A DNA stretch of 33,184 bases, taken from Chitinophaga pinensis. Lineage in GTDB: Bacteria > Bacteroidota > Bacteroidia > SXHM01. The notes beneath the pieces are model-generated. The model saw only the letters and a list, made by a program, of their open reading frames with translations, was not told where the DNA came from and searched no databases. The translations under genes were made by a program, and so were the position numbers. Every line of letters starts with the position of its first letter. Within the stretch, counting starts at the first letter, position 1. Location of the stretch: contig CAMAVO010000012.1 of assembly GCA_945861685.1 (NCBI GenBank), positions 1 to 33,184 of the forward strand. Direction: 5' to 3'. Of this stretch, positions 1 through 9,840 are shown one piece after another.

Positions 1-530
1 CCAAAGCCGCATTGCGCGAAATGTTGGCTCCGGGTGCTATCACTATTGTTACTCCTATTATTATAGGTCTGGGCATGGGCGCTGAAGCATTAGGTGCATA
101 CATGGCAGGTGTTACAGTAAGCGGTGTATTGTGGGCTATCTTCCAGAACAACGCAGGTGGCGCATGGGACAATGCAAAAAAATCATTCGAGAAAGGTGTA
201 GAAATTGAAGTAAACGGAAAGAAAGAAATGTTCTACAAAAAATCTGAGCCGCACAAAGCTGCCGTTGTTGGAGATACTGTGGGAGATCCATTCAAAGATA
301 CTTCAGGTCCTTCAATGAACATCCTTATCAAGCTTTCATCACTGGTTGGTTTAACCATTGCACCTTTAATTGCAGTGGAGCACGTTGTAAAACACGAAGA
401 ACCGAATGCAGTAGTTTCACCGGCAACTTCATCGTTAAATGAAAACTCAGAAAAGAACATCACCATCACCGATATCAACGGTGCAGGAACAGTAAAACAG
501 GAAGAAACGGCAACTGCGGTAGCGCAATAG
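1..530 (+). CDS. hppA: Membrane-bound proton/sodium-translocating pyrophosphatase, C-terminal part (truncated at window start)
   Basis: Open frame from nt 3 ([65 protein letters not shown]...[28 protein letters not shown]), the conserved C-terminus of H+-PPases. Confidence 0.93.
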   Translation, partial: KAALREMLAPGAITIVTPIIIGLGMGAEALGAYMAGVTVSGVLWAIFQNNAGGAWDNAKKSFEKGVEIEVNGKKEMFYKKSEPHKAAVVGDTVGDPFKDTSGPSMNILIKLSSLVGLTIAPLIAVEHVVKHEEPNAVVSPATSSLNENSEKNITITDINGAGTVKQEETATAVAQ

Positions 531-558
531 TCTATTAACAATCCTCTATTAAAAACGA

Positions 559-590
559 AAAGTCCTTTGCCTCGGCAAGGGACTTTTTTA
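559..590 (+). terminator. Rho-independent-type terminator after hppA
   Basis: AAAAGTCCTTTGCC-TC-GGCAAGGGACTTTT followed by T's: 14-nt arms with one G-T wobble, T-run at 585-590. Confidence 0.8.
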
Positions 591-594
591 TTTT

Positions 595-602
595 ACCTTT
601 GA
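595..602 (+). promoter_or_regulatory. Bacteroidota-type -7 promoter element (TAnnTTTG)
   Basis: TACCTTTG 17 nt before the ATG at 619; the same motif class precedes several other genes here. Confidence 0.5.
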
Positions 603-618
603 TAAAATTATTGTCGTA

Positions 619-2541
619 ATGAAAAAAATCTTTTCGCTCTGCATACTCTTCTTTGCAATCATTATAAACACCACCGCAAAGCCTGAACCCGAAATACACC
701 AACTGTTTGTTCGTTTTACGAAAAACCTTTCTGCCGAAGAATTGAATACACTTGTTCAATCGGTGCCGGGAATAAAACCCTCCGATGCAAGAAACCGCTT
801 TCCTTACAAAACAACATTGGTTGAGTTAGATGGAAATGCAGATTATAAAATCGTTTCAGCAGAATTGAATAAACTGGATGTTGTGGCTTTTGTTGCACCG
901 GTTTATCAGACAGGCCAAAAAGAATTGATTACCACGGGCGATGAGTTTTTTGTAAGACTTAATCATGCCGGTGAGCTGCAACAACTGCGAGAACTTGCTT
1001 TAACAACCAAAACAAAAATCATTGGCGAAAATCAATTCATCAATAACGTTTATAAATTGAGAGTTGACAAAAACTCAAAGTCAGATCCCTTTGAACTTTC
1101 TAAGTATTTTATGCAGCAAGGAAATTTTGCTCATGCACAACCCAACTACAATTTTTCACCAACAGTAACCGTTGATGACCCGCGCTTCAACCGCCAATGG
1201 AATTTGGAAAACGTTGGTGGTTCACAGCAATACAAAGGCACTCCCGGTGCTGATATGAAAGTAACAGAAGCCTGGCAAATCACCATGGGTTCAGCTGATA
1301 TAAAAGTCGGAATTCTTGACTCAGGAGTTGATACCTTGCATGAAGATTTGAAGGCGAACCTGCTTGCCGGTTATGATGCCTGTCAGGATTCAGCGCAAAA
1401 CACAAAAGGTTATCCTACTCCTAACTTTGATGAAGACGGACATGGTACTTGCTGCTCAGGTATTGTTTGCGCTGTTGCCGATAATGGTCTTGGCATTGCG
1501 GGCATTGCACCCAATTGTAAAATAGTTCCCATCAGAGTGTTTTATTACATTACCATTGGTGTGGGTGGCGACCCAATCCCATGGTCAACCAGCGAGTTTT
1601 TTTTAAATGGAATAAGTTACCAGTGGCAGGTTGCTGATGTAGATGTTTCCAGCAACTCGTGGGGAATAACTGATAATTTTTTATCGCTCTTCCCGGGACA
1701 AGATTCAATTGTAAACATTGCCATCAATGAAGCAGTCAACAGTGGCAGAAACGGAAAAGGTTTGCCGGTGCTGCATTCCAGTGGTAATGACGGGTTGACT
1801 GACACTATTCCCATCTGGCCTGCCCGCACCGATATTGTTATTTCAGTAAATGCAACCAGCATGTGTGATGAGTGGAAAAGCAATACTTCCTGCGACAATG
1901 AAACATGGTGGGGAGGCAACTGGGGTGATGGTCTGGATGTTTCAGCGCCCGGAGTAAAAATCCCTGCAACAGATATGAACGGTTCAAATGGCTTTAGCGC
2001 TAATTCTAATTATTACAACACCTTTAACGGAACATCGGCTGCCTGCCCCAATGCTGCAGGCGTAATGGCATTAATGCTTTCCATCCGTCCTGAATTAACG
2101 CAAGCGCAAGCCCGCTCCATTTTAGAATCAACCTGTGATACGGTTGGCGGTTATGATTACAGTGCAGCAGGTCCTTCAGGTCCGTGGAGCGAAGAACTTG
2201 GTCACGGACGAATCAATGCAAAACGTGCCGTAGAGAAAGCACGTGACTATGTGATTATTCCACCTTCATTAGAAATTGATGCCTACGTTTATTACGATGA
2301 TACAGAGCAGAATTCTTACTTACATTATAATGTTGCTAATGCAGGAAAAGTAGTGATAGAGTGGTTTGATATCAACGGAGCAAAAGCATTATTGATTGAT
2401 GACGATAACCATGCAGCCGGTCAATTCAATTTGCTGATTGAAGAACCAAGACATGCTGCCGGAATTTTTGTTGCCCGTTTAAAAATCAATAACAAAGAGC
2501 AGATGGTGAAATTCTTTAAGCCAGCTCGCAAAACTGAATAG
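619..2541 (+). CDS. Secreted S8 (subtilisin-like) serine protease with probable T9SS type A-like C-terminal domain
   Basis: Signal peptide; catalytic blocks GILDSGVD, DGHGTCCSGIV and NGTSAACPNAAGVMAL; C-terminal beta-rich module (VVIEWFDINGAK...GIFVARLKINNKEQMVKFFK). Confidence 0.9.
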   Translation: MKKIFSLCILFFAIIINTTAKPEPEIHQLFVRFTKNLSAEELNTLVQSVPGIKPSDARNRFPYKTTLVELDGNADYKIVSAELNKLDVVAFVAPVYQTGQKELITTGDEFFVRLNHAGELQQLRELALTTKTKIIGENQFINNVYKLRVDKNSKSDPFELSKYFMQQGNFAHAQPNYNFSPTVTVDDPRFNRQWNLENVGGSQQYKGTPGADMKVTEAWQITMGSADIKVGILDSGVDTLHEDLKANLLAGYDACQDSAQNTKGYPTPNFDEDGHGTCCSGIVCAVADNGLGIAGIAPNCKIVPIRVFYYITIGVGGDPIPWSTSEFFLNGISYQWQVADVDVSSNSWGITDNFLSLFPGQDSIVNIAINEAVNSGRNGKGLPVLHSSGNDGLTDTIPIWPARTDIVISVNATSMCDEWKSNTSCDNETWWGGNWGDGLDVSAPGVKIPATDMNGSNGFSANSNYYNTFNGTSAACPNAAGVMALMLSIRPELTQAQARSILESTCDTVGGYDYSAAGPSGPWSEELGHGRINAKRAVEKARDYVIIPPSLEIDAYVYYDDTEQNSYLHYNVANAGKVVIEWFDINGAKALLIDDDNHAAGQFNLLIEEPRHAAGIFVARLKINNKEQMVKFFKPARKTE

Positions 2542-2550
2542 AGTTTACCG

Positions 2551-2580
2551 ACTTTGCCGGACTTTGCGCCTTTGCGAGAA
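2551..2580 (+). repeat. Intergenic tandem CTTTGC-type short repeat
   Basis: ACTTTGCCGG / ACTTTGCGCC / TTTGCGAGAA: three consecutive CTTTGC units in the spacer before the lipoprotein. Confidence 0.45.
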
Positions 2581-2601
2581 ATTCCTCTAATTTTGGCAAC
2601 A

Positions 2602-3021
2602 ATGAAAAACTTTCTTCTTCTTTCTGTTACACTAATCCTGCTTACATCCTGCAGTAAGAATAATAACAGCAGCAATATTCCTTATGTTCCGGTAAACATT
2701 GACATCTATCCCGCTAATCCTCAATACAACGATATCAATGTAATTGGAGGTTGGCTGTACATCAATGGCGGTTCCCGCGGAATTATCATTTATCGATATA
2801 CACAAGATGAGTTTTATGCGTTTGACCGCCATTGCACCTATCAACCAACCGATGCCTGCGGAAAAGTGAAAATGGATACCGATAATATTACCTTGCTTGA
2901 TACCTGTTGCGGTTCAAAATTTATTGTGGTAGATGGTTCAGTAATAAATGGCCCCGCAGGTTTACCGCTGAAAAGATATCAGACCTATTATGACGGAACA
3001 ACGCTGCATATAACTAATTGA
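2602..3021 (+). CDS. Lipoprotein with Rieske-like fold but degenerate cluster ligands
   Basis: Start reassigned from ORF-track 2554 to ATG 2602 (MKNFLLLSVTLILLTSCSK, lipobox LTSC). FDRHCTYQP...TCCGSKFIVVDGSVINGPAGLPLKRYQTYYDG aligns by eye to Rieske CTHxGC...CPCHGSxF..dG.v..GPA..PL..Y. Confidence 0.75.
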   Translation: MKNFLLLSVTLILLTSCSKNNNSSNIPYVPVNIDIYPANPQYNDINVIGGWLYINGGSRGIIIYRYTQDEFYAFDRHCTYQPTDACGKVKMDTDNITLLDTCCGSKFIVVDGSVINGPAGLPLKRYQTYYDGTTLHITN

Positions 3022-3987
3022 ATGATTGTAGTTACAGGCGCAGCAGGTTTTATTGGAAGTTGTTTAATTGAAAAACTAAATCGCGAACAGTATTATGATA
3101 TTGTAGCTGTTGATGATTTTTCTGACGAAGAAAAAAATAAAAACCTTGAAGGCAAGAGAATATCTGCCCGTGTTGAACGCAACGTGTTTTTCAACTGGCT
3201 GATAGAAAACCAGCGCTTTGTTCAGTTTGTATTTCACCTGGGCGCCCGCACTGATACTACTGAATTTGACAAAACCATTTTTGATGAACTTAATCTCAAT
3301 TACTCAAAAGAGGTTTGGAATATCTGTGTTGAGTTTGGTTTGCCATTGGTTTATGCATCCTCTGCCGCAACTTATGGATTAGGAGAATTTGGTTTTTCGG
3401 ATAACGAAGAACTAATTCCCCAACTCAAACCACTAAACCCTTATGGAGATTCTAAAAATGATTTTGACAAATGGGCGTTGGCTCAAAAACGTAAACCGTA
3501 TTTATGGGTTGGGCTAAAGTTTTTCAATGTTTATGGCCCGAATGAATATCACAAAGGGCGCATGGCTTCAGTGATTTTTCATACCTACAATTCGGTGAAG
3601 CAAAATGGTAAAATGAAATTATTCCGTTCGCATAATCCTGGCTATAAAGACGGAGAGCAGTTACGTGATTTCATATACGTGAAGGATGTTTGCGATGTGT
3701 GTTTTCATTTTATGCTTAACCGTAAAAACAGTGGAATTTTCAATCTCGGCACAGGAAAAGCAAGAACTTTTCTTGCGCTTGCACAAACTGTTTTCAAGGC
3801 AATGGCTATTTCAGAAAACATTGAATTTATTGATACTCCCAAAGATATACGTGATAAATATCAACACTTCACGGAAGCAGAAATGAATAAATTGCGTTCT
3901 GCGGGTTACGAAAAAGAGTTTACATCATTAGAAGATGGCGTTGATGATTACGTGAAAAATTACTTAGTGAATGAAAGTTATATGTAG
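3022..3987 (+). CDS. hldD: ADP-L-glycero-D-manno-heptose 6-epimerase
   Basis: MIVVTGAAGFIGSCLIEKLN..., HLGARTDTTE, YASSAATYG, NPYGDSKNDFD, FFNVYGPNEYHKGRMASV, GYKDGEQLRDFIYVKD. Confidence 0.93.
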   Translation: MIVVTGAAGFIGSCLIEKLNREQYYDIVAVDDFSDEEKNKNLEGKRISARVERNVFFNWLIENQRFVQFVFHLGARTDTTEFDKTIFDELNLNYSKEVWNICVEFGLPLVYASSAATYGLGEFGFSDNEELIPQLKPLNPYGDSKNDFDKWALAQKRKPYLWVGLKFFNVYGPNEYHKGRMASVIFHTYNSVKQNGKMKLFRSHNPGYKDGEQLRDFIYVKDVCDVCFHFMLNRKNSGIFNLGTGKARTFLALAQTVFKAMAISENIEFIDTPKDIRDKYQHFTEAEMNKLRSAGYEKEFTSLEDGVDDYVKNYLVNESYM

Positions 3988-4020
3988 GTAGACATCAATT
4001 ATGTTATTTTTGAACATTTT

Positions 4021-4776
4021 ATGACAATGATGAAGCTATCAGTTGTAATACCTGCTCATAATGAGGAAGGTAGCATCTATGAAACAGTTACACAACTTTA
4101 CTCTGTTTTACTACAGAATAAAATCTCTCATGAAATTCTTGTTATCAATGATAATTCAAGTGATAAAACAGAATTAATTTTAAAAGATTTGAAGAGAACT
4201 ATTCCTACTTTAATTTATTTCAACAATGATGGTTCAAATGGTTTTGGATTCGCGGTTAGGTATGGCCTTGAAAGGTTTACCGGAGATTGCGTGGCAGTTA
4301 TGATGGCAGATTTATCAGATTCACCTGATGATCTGGTAAAGTTTTATAATACAATGTGCGAAGGAAGGTACGATTGTGTATTTGGAAGCCGTTTTATAAA
4401 AGGTGGACAAGTAATTGACTACCCCTTTTTGAAAAAAATAATAAATCGCCTAGCAAATTTCATTGTACGTATCTCAGTGGGAATGAAATATAATGATGCT
4501 ACCAATGCATTCAAATTATATAAGAAAGAAACAATTGCAGGGATTAAACCATTTCTCGCACCGCATTTTAATTTAACACTTGAATTACCATTAAAGGCAA
4601 TAGTTCGCGGGTATTCATATACTGTATTGCCCAATTCCTGGACTAACAGAAAGCATGGAGAATCTAAATTAAAAATAAAGGAAATGGGTAGCCGTTACTT
4701 CTTTATTCTTCTCTATTGTTTGATTGAAAAATATTTTTCAAGAGGGGATTATAAAAAAGAAACACTAAAAAAGTAA
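4021..4776 (+). CDS. Family 2 glycosyltransferase (dolichyl-phosphate-mannose synthase-like)
   Basis: LSVVIPAHNEEGSIYETV..., MMADLSDSPDDL (donor-site region), FGSRFIKGG. Alternative start at 4030. Confidence 0.87.
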   Translation: MTMMKLSVVIPAHNEEGSIYETVTQLYSVLLQNKISHEILVINDNSSDKTELILKDLKRTIPTLIYFNNDGSNGFGFAVRYGLERFTGDCVAVMMADLSDSPDDLVKFYNTMCEGRYDCVFGSRFIKGGQVIDYPFLKKIINRLANFIVRISVGMKYNDATNAFKLYKKETIAGIKPFLAPHFNLTLELPLKAIVRGYSYTVLPNSWTNRKHGESKLKIKEMGSRYFFILLYCLIEKYFSRGDYKKETLKK

Positions 4777-4784
4777 TTAAACCA

Positions 4785-5846
4785 ATGAAAATATTAATCA
4801 CTGGTGGGGCCGGTTTTGTAGGATCATCAATTGGAATTTTATTAAAACAACGATATCCCCATTATCAGATTTTTGCATTAGATAATTTAAAACGCAGAGG
4901 TTCTGAACTCAATTTGCCTCGTCTGAAAGAAGCTGGTATCATTTTTTTTCACGGAGATGTTCGTAATCCAGAAGATTTCAATGAGTTGCCTGAAATTAAT
5001 TTTATTATTGAGGCTTCGGCTGAACCTTCTGTATTAGCCGGAATTAATTCTACACCTGATTATTTAGTAAACACCAATCTATCAGGCACTGTAAATTGTC
5101 TGAATTTTGCAGTGAAAAAGAATGCTAACTTTATTTTTCTTTCAACGAGTCGTGTTTATCCGATTAATCAAATAGAGAAGATTATTTACGAAGAAAAAGA
5201 AACTCGTTTTAACATAAAAGAAAAACAAAATATTTCGGGAATTTCTTTAACAGGAATTTCTGAAGATTTTCCACTTGAAGGCTATCGGTCAATTTATGGT
5301 GCTACAAAATTATGTTCTGAATATCTTATAAATGAATACCAACATTTTTACAACCTAAAAACTGTTATAAACAGATGCGGTGTATTAACCGGTCCCTGGC
5401 AAATGGGTAAAGTAGACCAAGGGGTTGTTGTATTGTGGATGGCTCGGCACTTTTGGAAACAGGATCTTAGTTATATTGGGTTCAACGGTTCAGGCAAACA
5501 AGTGCGAGACATTCTACATGTTAACGACTTATTTGAATTAACAGATTACCAAATTCACAATATTGATAAAATAAATGGAGAAACGTATAATGTTGGAGGA
5601 GGAAAGGATGTTAGTGTTTCGTTAAAAGAATTAACTCATTATTGTTCTGAAATAAGCGGAAATACAATTTCCATAAATGAAGTAAAAGAAAACCGCACAG
5701 CAGATATTTCACTCTATATAACAGATAACTCAAAAGTAACGGCAGCTACCGGATGGGAACCTAAAACGGGAACAAAAGAAATATTAAAAAATATTTATGA
5801 CTGGATTAAAAACAATGAGCAACAACTTTACCCAATACTAAAATGA
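4785..5846 (+). CDS. NAD-dependent epimerase/dehydratase (extended SDR; CDP-paratose 2-epimerase-like)
   Basis: [11 protein letters not shown] nucleotide-binding motif; STSRVYP; SIYGATK (YxxxK). Confidence 0.85.
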   Translation: MKILITGGAGFVGSSIGILLKQRYPHYQIFALDNLKRRGSELNLPRLKEAGIIFFHGDVRNPEDFNELPEINFIIEASAEPSVLAGINSTPDYLVNTNLSGTVNCLNFAVKKNANFIFLSTSRVYPINQIEKIIYEEKETRFNIKEKQNISGISLTGISEDFPLEGYRSIYGATKLCSEYLINEYQHFYNLKTVINRCGVLTGPWQMGKVDQGVVVLWMARHFWKQDLSYIGFNGSGKQVRDILHVNDLFELTDYQIHNIDKINGETYNVGGGKDVSVSLKELTHYCSEISGNTISINEVKENRTADISLYITDNSKVTAATGWEPKTGTKEILKNIYDWIKNNEQQLYPILK

Positions 5847-6904
5847 ATGTAGTTTTAATAACAGGAGCAGGAGGATTGATTGGCAGCGAGTCTGTTAATT
5901 TTTTTTCTGAAAAATTTGATCTCGTTGTAGGAATTGACAATGATATGCGCCAATACTTTTTTGGCAAAGAAGCATCTACTAATTGGAATGTCATCCGACT
6001 TTCAGAAAAATATAAAAATTATCGTCACTATTCAACAGATATTCGGGATCAGAAGGCATTGGAAAAAATTTTTTATGCGTATGGAAAAGATATAAAATTA
6101 ATTATTCATACTGCTGCTCAACCCAGTCACGACTGGGCTGCGAAAGAACCATTTACTGATTTTACAGTAAATGCTAACGGAACTTTGAATGCTTTAGAGT
6201 TCACACGTATTCACTGTCCTGAAGCAGTTTTTATTTTCACTTCAACCAATAAAGTATACGGTGATAACCCTAATTATTTACCACTGATAGAACTTGAAAA
6301 ACGATGGGAAATAGATACAAATCATCCCTACTATAAAAACGGAATTGATGAGCAGATGAGTCTTGATCATACCAAACACTCCGTTTTTGGTGCTTCAAAA
6401 GTTGCTGCAGATATTATGGCTCAAGAATATGGCCGTTATTTCGGAATGAAAGTTGGTGTTTTCCGGGGAGGGTGTTTAACCGGACCAAATCATTCAGGAG
6501 CGCAGCTTCATGGCTTTCTTTCATATTTAATGAAATGTGCAATAACAGGTCAAGATTATACCATTTTTGGATATAAAGGAAAACAAGTTCGTGATAATAT
6601 TCATAGTCAGGATTTAGTGAACATGTTTTGGCATTTTTATAAACAACCGCGCAATGGGGAAGCATATAATGCAGGAGGTGGTCGCTTTGCAAATTGCTCA
6701 ATGCTGGAAGCTATTGAACTCTGCGAGAAAATTACTGACAAGAAAATGAATTACTCTTATTCTGAAACCAATCGAATTGGTGACCATATCTGGTACATAA
6801 GCGATGTCTCAAAATTCAAAAGGCACTATCCCGAGTGGAATTGGGAATATGATTTAAATCAAACACTTTTAGAAATTTTCGAAAATCTAGTAACTAGAAT
6901 ATAA
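5843..6904 (+). CDS. NAD-dependent epimerase/dehydratase (extended SDR), paralogue of the preceding gene; Phe at catalytic Tyr position
   Basis: [56 protein letters not shown] overlap with the upstream stop. Confidence 0.85.
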   Translation: MNVVLITGAGGLIGSESVNFFSEKFDLVVGIDNDMRQYFFGKEASTNWNVIRLSEKYKNYRHYSTDIRDQKALEKIFYAYGKDIKLIIHTAAQPSHDWAAKEPFTDFTVNANGTLNALEFTRIHCPEAVFIFTSTNKVYGDNPNYLPLIELEKRWEIDTNHPYYKNGIDEQMSLDHTKHSVFGASKVAADIMAQEYGRYFGMKVGVFRGGCLTGPNHSGAQLHGFLSYLMKCAITGQDYTIFGYKGKQVRDNIHSQDLVNMFWHFYKQPRNGEAYNAGGGRFANCSMLEAIELCEKITDKKMNYSYSETNRIGDHIWYISDVSKFKRHYPEWNWEYDLNQTLLEIFENLVTRI

Positions 6905-6907
6905 ACA

Positions 6908-8056
6908 ATGGAAATTTTCTACACCAAAATTGAACAACTAATAAAATGGATTGAGCGTTTTCTACTTAAGAAGAAATATCCGGGAATTACAGTAGCAGTT
7001 ATTTGCACTATAGCAGCTTTTGTTTTTTATTTTCCTGACTATGATAATATGGTCCATGATGATGACATCCGTCAAATTTTTGTTGATGAACAAATACAAA
7101 ATCCATTTAACAAGATAGATTACGTTAAATACCCTCCTCATACACATTGGGCAAAAAGACAATATAGAATTACACTACCTGTTATTGGACATGTATTTGG
7201 TTTTACTGCTCGACAGATATTATTTTTTCAACAAGTATTACTTCCGTTATTTTTCTTTTTTGCTTTCCGGATTTTTATGTCAATAAAAAAAGATGTTGTA
7301 GCTGCTTTCCTCCTCACCCTTGCTTTTTCTATGGTATATGTCAGTAAATCATTTCTGATTCATTATACATTTTTCGATTGCTACGCTTACTTCTGTATTA
7401 TTATTTTATTGGCGAGTAAAAATCCGGTTATCCTGATTTTATTTACAATTTTAAATTGTTTTACTGATGAAAGAGGGTTGCTTGCAATGGGCTTAGTGCT
7501 AATCTGGTCATTTTTGCGGGAAGACAAAATGTTGTTTTCTCTTAAAGGAATATCATTTAAAAACTCAACTCTTTATCTTTTAGTAGGCGTTTTCTGCTAC
7601 GTGGGACTTAGGTTATACCTTAACTACTTTATCATTGGTTCCGAAATTCCGCTGTCAGATAAAACCTACGTGGGGCTGCAAACCATGCGCGATAATTTCA
7701 ATATGATTCCCCTTGTATTACTTGAAACATTGGAAGGCTTTTGGCTGCCTGTTTTAATTACTTTGGTTCTCTTAATTTTGAAGAAAAAGTATATAATAAC
7801 CCTAATTATAAGTGGTGCATTTTCAATAATCTTACTGGCTGGGCTTTCTGTTCATGATATGTTACGTTCCGTTACATATGTTTTTCCAATAGTATTTATT
7901 GCATATTATTTCTTAACAAAAGAATTAAAGTTAAATGAGGTTAGAAATATTGCATTTTTTGCGATGCTACTTTGCTTCATAATTCCAACTTATTTTATTG
8001 CTGACAAAACAGACCTGCTTTCTCCTATTTTTCCAAAAATATTAAAATGGTTATAG
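6908..8056 (+). CDS. Polytopic membrane protein of glycan cassette; possible GT-C-like glycosyltransferase (unproven)
   Basis: Multiple hydrophobic segments; acidic motif HDDDIRQ after the first TM; starts 4 nt after the epimerase stop. Confidence 0.7.
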   Translation: MEIFYTKIEQLIKWIERFLLKKKYPGITVAVICTIAAFVFYFPDYDNMVHDDDIRQIFVDEQIQNPFNKIDYVKYPPHTHWAKRQYRITLPVIGHVFGFTARQILFFQQVLLPLFFFFAFRIFMSIKKDVVAAFLLTLAFSMVYVSKSFLIHYTFFDCYAYFCIIILLASKNPVILILFTILNCFTDERGLLAMGLVLIWSFLREDKMLFSLKGISFKNSTLYLLVGVFCYVGLRLYLNYFIIGSEIPLSDKTYVGLQTMRDNFNMIPLVLLETLEGFWLPVLITLVLLILKKKYIITLIISGAFSIILLAGLSVHDMLRSVTYVFPIVFIAYYFLTKELKLNEVRNIAFFAMLLCFIIPTYFIADKTDLLSPIFPKILKWL

Positions 8057-8082
8057 TCTAGCAATGGCGATATCTATTTATA

Positions 8083-8090
8083 TAGCTTTG
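8083..8090 (+). promoter_or_regulatory. TAnnTTTG -7 element before the histidine kinase
   Basis: TAGCTTTG, 16 nt before the TTG start at 8107. Confidence 0.4.
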
Positions 8091-8106
8091 ATTTGGCGAT
8101 AATTCA

Positions 8107-9813
8107 TTGAATAACACCTCCCGCATATACGCCATCGTTGCAGTAGTTCTTTCGCTGCTGTTTGTGATATGGAGCGTTACCTTGATTCGTTCTGTAAAGC
8201 AACAACGCGATGATGTATCTAATCATGTTGCAGCCATTACACAGATTAATGCGATAAACCATGCCATTCTTGAACTTCAGACCGTTTATCTTGAAGATAA
8301 ATACCGAACAAACAGCAACTGGGTATCGGGACTAGAAACCTACACTAAAACTGTAAATAATTTCAGAGAAAGAAATACCCCTACGCCTGAAATGGCTGAT
8401 TACATTTATTCATTGGACTCTATTGTGCGTAGGGCTGTACTTATCCATTCGGGTATTTATGGTCAGGCAGAAAAGTCGGAAGTAGAAATAAATCAGTTGG
8501 AAACAGAATTTAAAAGCGAGTTGAATGAGGCGCTTGAACTGAATGATATCACCACAAGTAAAATAAGAAAAAAACTGGCAAAATATTCCGATGAACTTGC
8601 CTGGAAATGGACATTGCTGAATGTGCTGGTTATGTTTTCATGCATTCTGGCCTTGGTGCTTTCGGTGGTCAGTATTTTAAACAGTATCAATTATCAGAAA
8701 CGGAAAAAGGTCATGATTGCCTTGCGTGCCGAAAAAGATAAAGCACAGAGTTATCTTGACATGGCAGGCTCCATACTTGTGGTAATTGACCGCAACCAAA
8801 ATATAAGTATGCTGAATAAAAAGGGTCTGGAAATTCTTGGATTAACCCATGAAGAAGAAGTAATCGGAAGAAATGCGTTTGATTATTTTTCTTCAAAGGG
8901 TGAACGGACTGCATTAATTGAAGGGTTTAAGAAAGTTATAAATGGTGAAATTCAGTTGGTTGAATATTATGAACGCAAAGTGGTTTCTAAAAAGGGTGAG
9001 GAACGAATAGTAGGTTGGCACAACAGTTTGCTGGAAGATATGTCAGGACATGTTATTGGTGTGCTCAGTTCCGGTGATGATGTGACAGAGAAAAAGTTCA
9101 GAGAAAAAGCGATTAAGGAAACTGTAATAAAATTAGAAAAATCAAACGAGCAGCTTGAAGGTTTTGCCTACATGGCAACACACGACTTACGCGCACCTGT
9201 TGCCAATCTGATGGCGCTGCTTAATCTTTACAACAAAGAAATTCCGGAGGATGAGGAGAATAAATTCATCTTTCAGAAATTTGAGGAAAGCGTGAAAATA
9301 CTGAACAACACGCTGGGCGATTTGATTGATATTGTGGCGGTAAACAAAAATAAGTTTGACGAAAAAAATGACATTAACATTGAAGAAACATTGAAAGATG
9401 TAATGGAAAGTGTGAAGGAGGATATCAACAAATCAGGCATTGTCGTGAATTTTGATTTCAGCAAATGCAATGAGGTAAGTTATCCGGCATCTCAGTTTCG
9501 CAGCATATTGATTAACATGCTTACTAATGCAATCAAGTATCGTTCGCCCGATAAAAAAGCTCAAGTGGAAATCACATCCTCCATAGAAAACGGTTTTGTG
9601 CGTTTAGACTTTGCTGACAATGGATTGGGTATTGACCTGAAAAAGTACGGAAGCAAGCTGTTTCAGATGAACAAACGCTTTCACGTTGGAACCGAAGGAA
9701 AAGGCATCGGGCTTTTTATTATTAAGTCGCAGGTGGAAGCAATGGGAGGAAAAGTTGGGATTATAAGCGAGCCCGGAACAGGAACAACTTTCAGCGTTTT
9801 TATAAAGCATTGA
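8107..9813 (+). CDS. Membrane sensor histidine kinase with PAS domain (TTG start)
   Basis: Two TM segments flanking a helical region; PAS-like segment (ILVVIDRNQNISMLNKKGLEILG); H-box HDLRAPVANLMAL; N-box NMLTNAIKYRS; DNGLGI; GKGIGLFIIKSQVEAMGG. Confidence 0.9.
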   Translation: MNNTSRIYAIVAVVLSLLFVIWSVTLIRSVKQQRDDVSNHVAAITQINAINHAILELQTVYLEDKYRTNSNWVSGLETYTKTVNNFRERNTPTPEMADYIYSLDSIVRRAVLIHSGIYGQAEKSEVEINQLETEFKSELNEALELNDITTSKIRKKLAKYSDELAWKWTLLNVLVMFSCILALVLSVVSILNSINYQKRKKVMIALRAEKDKAQSYLDMAGSILVVIDRNQNISMLNKKGLEILGLTHEEEVIGRNAFDYFSSKGERTALIEGFKKVINGEIQLVEYYERKVVSKKGEERIVGWHNSLLEDMSGHVIGVLSSGDDVTEKKFREKAIKETVIKLEKSNEQLEGFAYMATHDLRAPVANLMALLNLYNKEIPEDEENKFIFQKFEESVKILNNTLGDLIDIVAVNKNKFDEKNDINIEETLKDVMESVKEDINKSGIVVNFDFSKCNEVSYPASQFRSILINMLTNAIKYRSPDKKAQVEITSSIENGFVRLDFADNGLGIDLKKYGSKLFQMNKRFHVGTEGKGIGLFIIKSQVEAMGGKVGIISEPGTGTTFSVFIKH

Positions 9814-9840
9814 AAAATTGTATAGTTTAGCATCTGCGAA

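Noticed and set aside
7338-7353. TGTCAGTAAATCA, resembling the FNR-like box
   Set aside because: Lies inside the coding sequence of the polytopic membrane protein and lacks TGA-N6-TCA geometry and a partner box.
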